Source of the DNA: a virus
Length of the DNA: 55,987 bases
Reading direction: 5' to 3' (one strand)
Virus record (IMG/VR): IMGVR_UViG_3300044675_001342
Coordinates: 1 to 55,987 of that record
The position numbers and the translations under genes are program-made. Shown here piece after piece: positions 40,519 to 47,271 of the stretch. Numbering within the stretch: position 1 is the first letter of the stretch; each line of letters opens with the position of its first letter. The notes under the pieces were generated by a model. The model did not search any database, was not told where the DNA came from, and saw only the letters and a program-made list of their open reading frames with translations.

Positions 40519-41198
40519 GTAACCGCCTGTCTATATTGACCGCTACGGTACGCATCTTGGCGCTCCATACCATCACCCAGACGTTTAGCCAGTGCAAGGG
40601 CTTCCTTGTACTTGGTGTCATACACCGTAATCAAATCGGCTTCACCCTTCATGAACGTGTAGGCTTCCACCAACGAGCCATACAACAACACTGTGTCGAA
40701 GTTATCACCCAGCCAAGTAGTCAAGGCAGTGGTGATTGACTCTGGGTAGTAGTAATAGTGAAGCTCTACTGAGTACGCGGTGTCTGGCGTAGGGCCGAGG
40801 ATAAAACTCAACTCGTTGGTGATGGTGGCCCCGGAAACAGTGGGGCCGAATAGCGCGTAGTATTTTGGTGTCCCCGTATCAGTAGGGCTAGGATACGCCT
40901 CACGCATGAAGTTCACATCTTTGTTAAGAAGATATGTATAGCTTCCACCGCCATAAGGGTAAATAGCCAAAGAGTAAGGCGCTAAAAAATCATCAGGGCA
41001 AGACAAGTACTTGTTGTTGCCTGTGACTGTCCCAGTCACGTTCTTACGCAATGAGGGGAACTGCACCGAGTTATAGATGCGCTGCTCTGCCTGTGTAATG
41101 AACCGATTAATCTGAGCCGTCGAAGATACCGTAGACGAGTCCGCAAGGGTAATCGCCGGAAAATTGTTTTCTGTATAGGTCTGAATTGAGGAGACCAA
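40515..41198 (-). CDS. Head-tail adaptor / tail tubular A-like protein
   Basis: 227 residues. QTYTENNFPAI, STAQINRFITQAEQRIYNSVQFPSLRKN and LSCPDDFLAPYSLAIYP are typical of adaptor proteins forming the ring below the portal in short-tailed phages. The second half (YYYYPESI..., NFDTVLLYGSLVEAYTFMKGEADLITVYDTKYKEAL) has the terminal helices of the same family. Likely the T7 gp11-like tail adaptor. Confidence 0.75.
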   Translation of the reverse strand: MVSSIQTYTENNFPAITLADSSTVSSTAQINRFITQAEQRIYNSVQFPSLRKNVTGTVTGNNKYLSCPDDFLAPYSLAIYPYGGGSYTYLLNKDVNFMREAYPSPTDTGTPKYYALFGPTVSGATITNELSFILGPTPDTAYSVELHYYYYPESITTALTTWLGDNFDTVLLYGSLVEAYTFMKGEADLITVYDTKYKEALALAKRLGDGMERQDAYRSGQYRQAVT

Positions 41199-41213
41199 AG
41201 CACTGTAGTCGAT

Positions 41214-41492
41214 TTAAGCCACCATTTCCAAAGTAAACTTGCCAGCTACTTTGCCTTTCTGCTTAACTGCGTTACAAACGCTCGTGCGTAGCACACCAAA
41301 AAATTCAGCCGCTGCTTTCTGCGACTGGAAAGAACATTGAAGTTCTGGGCAGTATACCGGTTTCCACTTTGCTTGCGCCACTAACATTCGCCCGATTGCG
41401 GGGTCACGTTTTTGCACGGGCTGACGTGTCTGCCCCACATACTGCTCACCAGTATGTTTGTTAGTTGCAATGTAGATTGAGCCGTAACGCAT
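41214..41492 (-). CDS. Internally deleted GIY-YIG homing endonuclease remnant
   Basis: 92 residues. The N-terminal MRYGSIYIATNKHTGEQYVGQT is the first strand pair of a GIY-YIG nuclease. The catalytic region with Arg and Glu is missing; sequence passes directly to FQSQKAAAEFFGVLRTSVCNAV and GKVAGKFTLEM, a NUMOD1-like DNA-binding helix module. The frame is intact, so the deletion of perhaps 60-80 codons was in frame or selected. It cannot cut as it stands but might bind DNA. Confidence 0.75.
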   Translation of the reverse strand: MRYGSIYIATNKHTGEQYVGQTRQPVQKRDPAIGRMLVAQAKWKPVYCPELQCSFQSQKAAAEFFGVLRTSVCNAVKQKGKVAGKFTLEMVA

Positions 41493-41497
41493 TGTAT

Positions 41498-41761
41498 TTA
41501 GGCCATCGGGCCTCTTGCCATCAGACCTTTGGTAGCCGCACCAGTACCACGGATTTTAATACCGCTAGTTTTTGCGGGCTCGTCACCGGCAGATTTACTA
41601 ATGCCGCCGATGCTGACATCGTAAGTGTCTAGCTTGCTGCGGTTTGGGTCTTTGCCGGGGTTGCCAGAAATCTTCATGGCCTTACCGTCCATCGTGTGTG
41701 GTGGTGCGTAAAGGCTGGCAGGGCCAACTTCCTTGCCGTCTCGTTTCATACTGTAAGCCAT
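41498..41761 (-). CDS. Small basic virion-region protein
   Basis: 87 residues, MAYSMKRDGKEVGPASLYAPPHTMDG and KISGNPGKDPNRSKLD, with a C-terminal GIKIRGTGAATKGLMARGPMA. The final part is common among small basic proteins of head-tail clusters in marine and freshwater phages. Role unknown. Confidence 0.6.
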   Translation of the reverse strand: MAYSMKRDGKEVGPASLYAPPHTMDGKAMKISGNPGKDPNRSKLDTYDVSIGGISKSAGDEPAKTSGIKIRGTGAATKGLMARGPMA

Positions 41762-41764
41762 GAT

Positions 41765-41956
41765 TTACCCCGTTTTCTGGTTAGCTGCGCGGGACAGATT
41801 ACGACCCATACGCATACGGTCATCCGTAGTAGGGCCACCTTTTTTGAGCTTTAGGGATGTGCCCTTGCCGCCCATATGTTTTTGAGCGTCATGTTGCTTG
41901 AACGCCTTTTTAATCATGGCCTTGTCTTGCGCCGTGTCCATTTTTTCTTTAGCCAT
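41765..41956 (-). CDS. Small Lys-rich virion-region protein
   Basis: 63 residues from the second ATG (AGGAG six bases upstream). Lys/Met/Gln-rich (MAKEKMDTAQDKAMIKKAFKQHDAQKH) and ending TDDRMRMGRNLSRAANQKTG. It probably packages in or binds the virion as a small basic protein; unproven. Confidence 0.55.
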   Translation of the reverse strand: MAKEKMDTAQDKAMIKKAFKQHDAQKHMGGKGTSLKLKKGGPTTDDRMRMGRNLSRAANQKTG

Positions 41957-41965
41957 CATAAACTC

Positions 41966-42349
41966 CTATGAAACCGTTACTGTGCCAATACTTGTGGTTC
42001 CAACCAAGTAATTTGGCGTTAGAACCGTATCAAAAAACCGACTTCCGCCCACCGGAGCCCAGCCCCACTGGATGTCCCTTGAACCTCCCGTGAGGTTACC
42101 CGAACTGTTAACCCCCGCCGTTATGTACGTAGTGTCATGCCGAGGATTACGCACTGCTTGCGGATCGTCAACCGGGTACATACCCAATTGCAACTGTGGC
42201 TGATCTGGATCCCAACAAGAACCACATACAAGCAAATTGTACGTCTTTGTCTTGATAATTTCCTTGCGTAATTCCGTTAATTTAAACCGAGCACCACACC
42301 TATCGCACATGGCAATACTGTTCTTGCCGGATGCAAACCTATTACCCAT
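41966..42349 (-). CDS. Zinc-ribbon structural protein
   Basis: 127 residues from the ATG at 42349, one base past the upstream stop. A four-Cys zinc ribbon (MCDRCGARF...LLVCGSCWDP, about 14-48) is followed by QLQLGMYPVDDPQAVRNPR and a beta C-terminal part. This cysteine module with the DPQAVRNPR motif appears in small proteins beside head-tail connectors. Metal binding is inferred from the Cys spacing. Confidence 0.7.
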   Translation of the reverse strand: MGNRFASGKNSIAMCDRCGARFKLTELRKEIIKTKTYNLLVCGSCWDPDQPQLQLGMYPVDDPQAVRNPRHDTTYITAGVNSSGNLTGGSRDIQWGWAPVGGSRFFDTVLTPNYLVGTTSIGTVTVS

Positions 42350-42350
42350 G

Positions 42351-43280
42351 TCACGTTCCGCTTCCGATATAGGCCTGACGCGGCACAAAGCGCACAGATG
42401 CCTTCTCGCGGTCTTCGTCTGATGCTAACTGCCAAGCCTCATCGTACTGAGCTTTAAGTATGTCTAGCCGTTGCCCACCATTGGGGACTTTAAGCGCCAG
42501 ATAGTACGCCAGCCCAGCCACCATGCAGGGCAAGAACCGAAATGGTACATCCATCGTGTTTACACCACCGCCAACATCATCAATACGGCGCAAGCGCCAG
42601 TAAACGAACTGGTACGTCTGTGAGTTATCGGGAGTTGGCCAAACAGTGATAGCAGGGAGGTTCTGTACGTACACCCCGTCCCCCACAGTGTGGGCCGCAG
42701 CAGTCGTGTTGTTTTGGCCCCGGACGCAGTTATATAGGGTATTCCCTGATGCGTAACCGTACCCAATGGTTTCTGAACCCACCAAAATAAAGCCGGTAGA
42801 GGGTAAGCCTGCGGCAGAAGTGACTGCAATTGTGGTGTCCGTGGCAGTGATTGTTGTGCTGATCGTGGTTCCCACCGCCGAAGTCTGCCCATCCAAACGC
42901 TGAATCCACACTTGAATGGGGCGGGCTTGTTGCAGCTTATTTGGGATGGTGGCGTAGGTAGACACGCTTATGCGCGTGATGGTCAGATCGGCTTGGGTGG
43001 ATGCATTGCCCGCGCCTGTGCGTATTACGTGTTCAAGCAAGTCCACCGTGTCCGTTGGTAGTGGGTAGGTGTTCTGCCCCGGAACCAAGTTAATAGTCCC
43101 TTGATCGAACGTCCACATGTTGACGCCACGGTTGGCCCAATCAGCAAACAACAGATTGAGTGATCGGCGGGCAGTGCGCAAGTCATAGCCAGTGCGAAGT
43201 TCAGAGCCCGCACGTTCAAACGCTTCCTCCACAATCTCCGTGAGGTCAAGGTTGAAAGTAGCGATTCCCGAAGTAGCCAT
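42351..43280 (-). CDS. Head-closure / tail tube adaptor-like protein
   Basis: 309 residues. LTEIVEEAFERAGSELRTGYDLRTARRSLNLLFADWANRGVNMWTFDQG is the helical domain of P22 gp4-like or tail-tube adaptor proteins. The middle (about 125-205) inserts a Thr/Ala-rich beta module (TTISTTITATDTTIAVTSAAGLP). The C-terminal third returns to helices (MVAGLAYYLALKVPNGGQRLDILKAQYDEAW). Probably part of the connector between portal and tail. Confidence 0.75.
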   Translation of the reverse strand: MATSGIATFNLDLTEIVEEAFERAGSELRTGYDLRTARRSLNLLFADWANRGVNMWTFDQGTINLVPGQNTYPLPTDTVDLLEHVIRTGAGNASTQADLTITRISVSTYATIPNKLQQARPIQVWIQRLDGQTSAVGTTISTTITATDTTIAVTSAAGLPSTGFILVGSETIGYGYASGNTLYNCVRGQNNTTAAAHTVGDGVYVQNLPAITVWPTPDNSQTYQFVYWRLRRIDDVGGGVNTMDVPFRFLPCMVAGLAYYLALKVPNGGQRLDILKAQYDEAWQLASDEDREKASVRFVPRQAYIGSGT

Positions 43281-43528
43281 TATCTAAACCCTGCTGTTTT
43301 CTTTGCTATGGTTTTGGGCTGTGCCACAAACTGTTTACCCGCCGCCTTACCTGCACGCTTTGCTTTGGTGGTGGCTGCGTACTCAGCCGGTGACAGAGAT
43401 TTTATAGCAGCTTCAGGTAAATATCGCTCACCTGTATCAGAAGATTTTTTACCACTCTTGGTTGTCCAAGATTGTTTGCCCCAGTCCTTCAGGGATTGCT
43501 GGGGTTTTTTAATCACGATAACCCCCAC
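43280..43528 (-). CDS. Small basic virion-region protein
   Basis: 82 residues, very basic: QSLKDWGKQSWTTKSGKKSSDTGERYLPEAAIKSLSPAEYAATTKAKRAGKAAGK. It resembles the short Lys-rich proteins found between capsid and tail genes of podovirus-like phages. The motif YLPEAAIKSLSPAEYAATT is the best landmark. Role unknown. One-base overlap with the adaptor gene start. Confidence 0.65.
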   Translation of the reverse strand: MGVIVIKKPQQSLKDWGKQSWTTKSGKKSSDTGERYLPEAAIKSLSPAEYAATTKAKRAGKAAGKQFVAQPKTIAKKTAGFR

Positions 43529-43784
43529 CAGAAGCCTTGTACTTCTTGGCTACAAGCTGGGCTTTTCTCGCGCTCCACTGCCCTGCGCCAGTACCTTGGG
43601 TAGCCGCTGCTTTTACTTGGGCCACGATTCGCTTGCGCATTTCGGGCTTGGTGTAATTTCCTGCGGCATTAACTGAGCCACCCTCTTTGTACTGCGTGAA
43701 GTCAGTGTCATCCCGGCGGGGCAACTTCTTGCCCTTTGGCATCTTGGACGGGGAAATATCGCCCATACCCCGGCTTGCCATCAT
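43509..43784 (-). CDS. Small basic protein with WSARKAQ motif
   Basis: 91 residues. GDISPSKMPKGKKLPRRDD is basic; YKEGGSVNAAGNYTKPEMRKRI contains an EGGSV motif seen in related virion proteins; the C-terminal GTGAGQWSARKAQLVAKKYKASGGGYRD is a recurrent phage block. Possibly DNA-binding inside the virion. Overlaps the following gene by 20 bases. Confidence 0.65.
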   Translation of the reverse strand: MMASRGMGDISPSKMPKGKKLPRRDDTDFTQYKEGGSVNAAGNYTKPEMRKRIVAQVKAAATQGTGAGQWSARKAQLVAKKYKASGGGYRD

Positions 43785-43788
43785 GGTC

Positions 43789-44142
43789 TTAGCAGGTTTT
43801 GCCGCCCATTTTCATCTTAATCATCGTGCCTTTGGTCTTACCTTTTACTGCAATACCGTCGCGGCTGGGGGCAGCAGTTTTGACTTTACCCATTGATGTC
43901 ATGCCGCCAGAAGCCATTTTCTTCATGGGCTTTCCTTTTGCTTCGTCTTTTTTCTTAGCAACCATTGCCATGAAAGGATTCATCTTAGCCATAGTATCAC
44001 CACCTTTAGAAAATTTGCGGCCCTTGTCCGCAGTTGAAAAATCTTTGCCCACGGACTGTGGGACTCCTACCTTCTTGGCAAACGATGGGTTGTGGGCCAC
44101 CGCCGCCATGAAATTGTGTTGCTTCTTACTGGTTGATGGCAC
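43789..44142 (-). CDS. Small basic virion-region protein, GTG start
   Basis: GTG at 44142 overlaps the upstream TAG by one base with GGAG nine bases before it, giving 117 residues; the longer ATG start at 44226 would overlap the coiled-coil gene and is unlikely. KKQHNFMAAVAHNPSFAKKVGVPQSVGKDF resembles the DUF3008-like QxxFM motif of small phage proteins. GG motifs follow (FSKGGDTMAKMN, MASGGMTSMGK), and a Lys/Met-rich tail. Confidence 0.65.
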   Translation of the reverse strand: MPSTSKKQHNFMAAVAHNPSFAKKVGVPQSVGKDFSTADKGRKFSKGGDTMAKMNPFMAMVAKKKDEAKGKPMKKMASGGMTSMGKVKTAAPSRDGIAVKGKTKGTMIKMKMGGKTC

Positions 44143-44381
44143 TACTTGCTCCACCAGTGAACGATCTGTACGATCCCCGCTCCAAGGGTGCCGCTGGCAC
44201 CGCCCACAAGCATCAAGACTTTCCATCCACCTCGGGCTTCAGACAGCGTTTTGTTGATTTCAGAAAGCGTCTTTTGCATTTCGGTTACGCTAGCAACCAG
44301 CTTGTCCATATCTTTTTGTAAATGCTCAATATCTGCTGCATGGGTAGCAAGTTCGCGGGCGGTTTGTATTGCATCAGTCAT
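44142..44381 (-). CDS. Coiled coil plus C-terminal membrane anchor
   Basis: 79 residues from the ATG at 44381. A coiled coil (HAADIEHLQKDMDKLVASVTEMQKTLSEINKTLSEA) precedes a hydrophobic segment (WKVLMLVGGASGTLGAGIVQIV). The layout resembles XhlA or similar membrane-associated lysis/structural proteins. It sits away from the lysis cassette, so a virion role is also possible. Confidence 0.65.
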   Translation of the reverse strand: MTDAIQTARELATHAADIEHLQKDMDKLVASVTEMQKTLSEINKTLSEARGGWKVLMLVGGASGTLGAGIVQIVHWWSK

Positions 44382-44382
44382 A

Positions 44383-44634
44383 TCAACACTTCCATCTAGC
44401 AAGAGCAGCCGCCTTACGGGTAGGCTTGCCCTTTTCGTCTTTCATCGGCCCCGGCATACCCGACATCCGCGCACAAAATGAGTCCTTGCGTGCGCCGCCT
44501 TGGGGCTGAGGAGCTTTGAGGTTGCTACCCGTTGCTGCGTTGTACTTAGCACGGCCTTTGGCAGTCAACCCCGCCCCCTTAGAGACCGGCAACTTCTCAC
44601 CACGACCAACTGCAAGGGATGGGGTTTTCTTCAT
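44383..44634 (-). CDS. Small conserved-type basic phage protein (DUF6321-like)
   Basis: 83 residues. KGAGLTAKGRAKYNAATGSNLKAPQPQ and KDSFCARMSGMPGPMKDEKGKPTRKAAALARWKC are landmarks of a small protein recurring in many podovirus-like genomes; I link it only tentatively to DUF6321. It overlaps its neighbour by ATGA. The conserved Cys-Ala-Arg-Met-Ser block suggests a specific but unknown function. Confidence 0.7.
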   Translation of the reverse strand: MKKTPSLAVGRGEKLPVSKGAGLTAKGRAKYNAATGSNLKAPQPQGGARKDSFCARMSGMPGPMKDEKGKPTRKAAALARWKC

Positions 44635-45395
44635 ACCGCTGGCCCAATACTCTGCCCGTTATTGGCAATTAGCACCCCTTCAAAGATGGTACCGATAGCC
44701 AGACCTGCACCACTGGACTTGAACTGGAATTGAACGTCTGTTTTTTCAGTAAAGTTCAAAGGGAACTGCGCCGCAAACTCAAAGGTGTTCAGGAACGGTG
44801 CTTGTGAAACTATGTACTTGGTGCCCGCAGGTGACAGGGTTTGCGCACGGAATGTTGCGTAGACTCCAGATGTAACTGAAGTTGAAGACCACGCGGCAAC
44901 GTGAGTACCATGCAGCGTGTAACCCGCTGGTACGGTATAGACTGACATGTTACTCTGCCCTGTATCAACCGCTATTTGCCCGTAAGTCACACTGTTGTTC
45001 TTAGCAGTGATGACACCAACTGGGTTTACGCTATTGGGCAAAACGTCCAACTGGTTTACACGGAAAAACAAAGTGGTCGTAACAACAGGCGTTGTGCCAT
45101 TAAGAGTGACCGTCTGATTAATCGGGTTGTAGTTGGCATCAAGGCCGTAAATAATAATTTCTACTGCCGTATCCGAAGCTGATGTGCTAACAATACTCAT
45201 CGCCACAGCGGAAGCTGGGTAAGTGTACGCGGCGGTGTTTTCCCACGCAGGGATAAACGCAGCGTTAGTAATAGACGCACTGTAACCAAACAAGAAAACG
45301 GACTTATGCCCTGTAATTTGCCCACGACCTACTTGTAGGTCAAACGGTTCGTATGTGCCAGTGCGTGTGACCGAAGAAACAACTGATGTTGCCAT
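44631..45395 (-). CDS. Beta-rich virion protein
   Basis: 254 residues from the ATG at 45395, which has AGGAG seven bases upstream (a TTG at 45401 is weaker). Composition is Thr/Ser/Val-rich beta sheet throughout (EPFDLQVGRGQITGHKSVFLFGYS, VEIIIYGLDANYNPINQTVTLNG, STKYIV-like strands near the C-terminus). It lies between tRNA/hairpin locus genes and small basic proteins; likely a head or neck decoration protein. Confidence 0.65.
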   Translation of the reverse strand: MATSVVSSVTRTGTYEPFDLQVGRGQITGHKSVFLFGYSASITNAAFIPAWENTAAYTYPASAVAMSIVSTSASDTAVEIIIYGLDANYNPINQTVTLNGTTPVVTTTLFFRVNQLDVLPNSVNPVGVITAKNNSVTYGQIAVDTGQSNMSVYTVPAGYTLHGTHVAAWSSTSVTSGVYATFRAQTLSPAGTKYIVSQAPFLNTFEFAAQFPLNFTEKTDVQFQFKSSGAGLAIGTIFEGVLIANNGQSIGPAV

Positions 45396-45414
45396 AATCA
45401 ATCTCCTGTTATGA

Positions 45415-45430
45415 GGGGGCCGAAGCCCCC
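45415..45430 (-). other. UUCG-tetraloop hairpin in the late message
   Basis: On the minus strand GGGGGC-TTCG-GCCCCC, a very stable six-pair stem with a UUCG loop between two virion genes. It lacks a T tract, so it may act as an mRNA stabiliser, attenuator or processing site rather than a terminator. A related hairpin follows the capsid gene. Confidence 0.6.
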
Positions 45431-45438
45431 AAGATTAA

Positions 45439-45942
45439 TTACTGCTGTGTAGCGGTTGGGTTGGCGGAACCGTCAGAGTCACGAACGATGTACTCAACAG
45501 TGACAGTAATCGTACCGGCAGTAGCATCCGCAGTAGCTGCGGTAAACGTACCAAAGATGATCGCATCAGTTGTGCCAATGCTGTCATAAACGCCTGAAGT
45601 AGCCGCAGCGATGGTAGCGGGGGAAGTCTGAACCGCTGAAGTGCCGGTGTTAACCGAAGCCATATACAAGTTGGCAGTGCCGCTGCTACCGATGGTAACG
45701 CCGCAGTTTGTTGCGCCAGTCAGAGCAACATTGACTTCAAGGCCAAAACGAACAATCTTGGCTCCTGCGGGCAGGACAAACATCTGTACTGCGGTGGGGG
45801 ATGCCAAAATAGTGGCTGTGGCTGCGGTATAGGTCTGGGCAACGATAGTTGCGCCCATGTTGCGGATGGTTCCAGCAGTAGTGCCTGTGGTGTTTTTAAC
45901 CGTGCCAAGCAGCCAAGGGCCAAGGTGAGTTGCGAATCCCAT
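45439..45942 (-). CDS. Beta-rich virion/decoration protein
   Basis: 167 residues. GFATHLGPWLLGTVKNTTGTTAGTIRNMG is followed by Thr/Ala-rich strands (VQMFVLPAGAKIVRFGLEVNV, TAGTITVTVEYIVRDSDG). The VLPAGAKIVRF motif is frequent in small capsid-associated proteins near MCP genes. Likely head decoration; role inferred from position and composition. Confidence 0.65.
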   Translation of the reverse strand: MGFATHLGPWLLGTVKNTTGTTAGTIRNMGATIVAQTYTAATATILASPTAVQMFVLPAGAKIVRFGLEVNVALTGATNCGVTIGSSGTANLYMASVNTGTSAVQTSPATIAAATSGVYDSIGTTDAIIFGTFTAATADATAGTITVTVEYIVRDSDGSANPTATQQ

Positions 45943-45966
45943 GATAATTCCTTACATACAAGTGAA

Positions 45967-46021
45967 GTGCATCAATCGGTATGTCGTCTGCCGGGACAGT
46001 TTGATGCACCGGGAACCCCGG
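45967..46021. repeat. Inverted repeats downstream of tRNA-Tyr
   Basis: GTGCATCAA (45967-45975) and TTGATGCAC (46001-46009) pair perfectly around 25 bases; CCGGG (46009-46013) and CCCGG (46017-46021) form a second small hairpin. Together they may form a processing or termination structure between the tRNA genes and the virion gene. Confidence 0.5.
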
Positions 46022-46066
46022 AGTGGCTCCAATATATCACGGTTTTGCAGGTGGTGCAAAAATATT

Positions 46067-46153
46067 TGGTGGAAGTGGAAAGATTCGAACTCTCTCACCC
46101 TAACGAGAACGGGGTTACAGCCCGTTGCGCCTCTCCAACTGCGCCGCACTTCC
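46067..46153 (-). tRNA. tRNA-Tyr (anticodon GTA)
   Basis: 87 bases. Acceptor GGAAGTG pairs with CACTTCC. D stem GCGC/GCGC, anticodon stem ACGGG/CCCGT with loop CTGTAAC (anticodon GTA), a long variable region typical of bacterial tRNA-Tyr, T arm with TTCGAAT, and an encoded 3' ACCA. Positions 8-9 are CG instead of the usual TA, a mild oddity. It may supplement translation or replace cleaved host tRNA. Confidence 0.93.
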
Positions 46154-46173
46154 GTGCGGTCAATATCGTTGAT

Positions 46174-46251
46174 TGGTCTGTGCGGCAGGATTTGAACCTG
46201 CGACCCCTCGGTTCCAAACCGAGAACTCTGACCAGACTGAGCTACGCACAG
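46174..46251 (-). tRNA. tRNA-Pro (anticodon TGG)
   Basis: 78 bases. Acceptor CTGTGCG/CGCACAG, D stem GCTC/GAGT, anticodon stem CTCGG/CCGAG with loop TTTGGAA (anticodon TGG), T stem GCAGG/CCTGC with loop TTCAAAT, and an encoded 3' ACCA. All arms are intact. It lies 20 bases upstream (in transcription order) of tRNA-Tyr. Confidence 0.95.
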
Positions 46252-46587
46252 TGATCTTGGGTCGCGGGAGGGATGGGGTTTTCATGATGGGCGGAGTATA
46301 CAGGTTGTTGGTGTGGGGTAGGTTCTCGTGGGTTGACCTCTTCCCCGAACGGCGCAGACATAGCCCTGCACCCGGCGTGTACCTTCGTCTTTCGTTCTGT
46401 ACACCAACACGCATGGGGACTGGTTTGTCAGACTTTGTGTCTGCTGGTCACCGGCAGCTTTCCCGATAAGACCAACCCCCATGCGTGTTGGCTCAAGGTC
46501 GCCCTCCCCCCGATACTTTGTCCCGAATTTCACGGGCTTGGCCTACTTCACCAGTTCAAGACCGATTACAGACCTCTGACTCCGCAA
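46252..46587. other. Non-coding region between HNH gene and tRNAs
   Basis: 336 bases without a convincing gene; ORFs here are short and lack ribosome-binding sites. Its main content is a nested set of inverted repeats (46377-46491, separate entry). The remaining sequence is G/T-rich on the plus strand. It would be transcribed as a leader of the tRNAs or serve as a structured DNA site. Confidence 0.6.
46377..46491. repeat. Nested inverted repeats, possible structured RNA or DNA element
   Basis: An outer perfect 15-base inverted repeat, CCAACACGCATGGGG (46404-46418) and CCCCATGCGTGTTGG (46477-46491), extends inward with TGGT/ACCA after two mismatches. Inside are CAGAC/GTCTG (46429-46443) and CTGCTGG/CCGGCAG (46441-46457), which overlap and so are alternatives. 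Just outside, GTGTAC/GTACAC (46377-46404) forms another hairpin. The set could fold as a branched RNA or act as a recognition or replication site. Confidence 0.65.
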
Positions 46588-47172
46588 TCATACCAGTTTG
46601 TTGGACTTTTTTAGGTTTTCTTCTTGGGTGATGACCTCCATGTTCCAAGGTACATGAAGGCCGCAGACACCCTCTCCTTGTAGTGGGATGATGTGGTCTA
46701 CCGCATGGGGTATTTTGGTTGCGCGACTCAAGGCAATTGCCATCCGGTAGTGAAACCGAATCTCCAACTTTTGCTCTGTTGTCAACCACTTAGGCGTAGC
46801 GTCCCGAAACCGACGCCGCCGCACGTTCACCAGTTCTTTGTACAAATCCGGGTTTGCCGTTTTATGATTTTTACGATGAAAATGTTTCTCCTTAGTAGGC
46901 CTAGCTTGCGCACGCGCCTTGACTGCTTCTGTGTTTCTGGCGTAGTAATCTTGCTTGGCTTTGACGCCTGCGGATGATTTGTTGTAGCTAGCGTAGTAGT
47001 CTGCCCGCTTTGCCAACGCTTCAGTCCATTCGACCTTTAAGCACTCTACGCAGGCCCCCTTGGTTTTGCGGGGGGCTACATGCCCATGTTTGCAGGGCTC
47101 TCCCGTAAAATAATACTTGGCTCCCTGTGCTTTGGCTTCAGCACGAGTCTTAGGTAGGTTTGTGGTGTCCAT
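46588..47172 (-). CDS. HNH homing endonuclease next to tRNAs
   Basis: 194 residues from the ATG at 47172 (AGGGG upstream). The N-terminal part (YYFTGEPCKHGHVAPRKTKGACVECLKVEW) has a Cys-His cluster likely to bind zinc. The C-terminal nuclease core is AVDHIIPLQGEGVCGLHVPWNMEVITQEENLKKSNK, an HNH family with D-H, central Gly-Leu-His-Val-Pro-Trp-Asn and the final N-x-x-K-S-N. Such genes are free-standing mobile endonucleases in phages. It lies between the capsid gene and the tRNAs. Confidence 0.88.
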   Translation of the reverse strand: MDTTNLPKTRAEAKAQGAKYYFTGEPCKHGHVAPRKTKGACVECLKVEWTEALAKRADYYASYNKSSAGVKAKQDYYARNTEAVKARAQARPTKEKHFHRKNHKTANPDLYKELVNVRRRRFRDATPKWLTTEQKLEIRFHYRMAIALSRATKIPHAVDHIIPLQGEGVCGLHVPWNMEVITQEENLKKSNKLV

Positions 47173-47207
47173 GTTAGCCCCTGTGTTACGATACAGGTAT
47201 TGTACAC

Positions 47208-47239
47208 TCAAAAGAAAGGGAGCCGAAGCCCCCTTTCTT
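47208..47239 (-). terminator. Terminator after the major capsid gene
   Basis: On the minus strand AAGAAAGGGGGC-TTCG-GCTCCCTTTCTT followed by a short T run: a 12-pair stem with one mismatch and a UUCG loop. A smaller hairpin, AACCC/GGGTT (47242-47260), precedes it. It would partly end transcription after the capsid gene, so the capsid message is favoured over downstream genes. Confidence 0.75.
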
Positions 47240-47271
47240 AAAACCCGTTTTTAGTGGGTTATTTGGTCGTT

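Noticed and set aside
44142-44226. Upstream ATG for the gene ending at 43789
   Set aside because: It would overlap the coiled-coil gene by 84 bases; the GTG at 44142 overlaps the upstream stop and has GGAG, giving the expected N-terminus.
46173-46469. Plus-strand frame of 98 codons over tRNA-Pro
   Set aside because: It reads through the complement of the tRNA and the inverted repeats; no ribosome-binding site.
47197-47226. TACAAT-like -10 for the HNH gene near 47200 on the minus strand
   Set aside because: No acceptable -35 at normal spacing; the sequence overlaps the capsid terminator.
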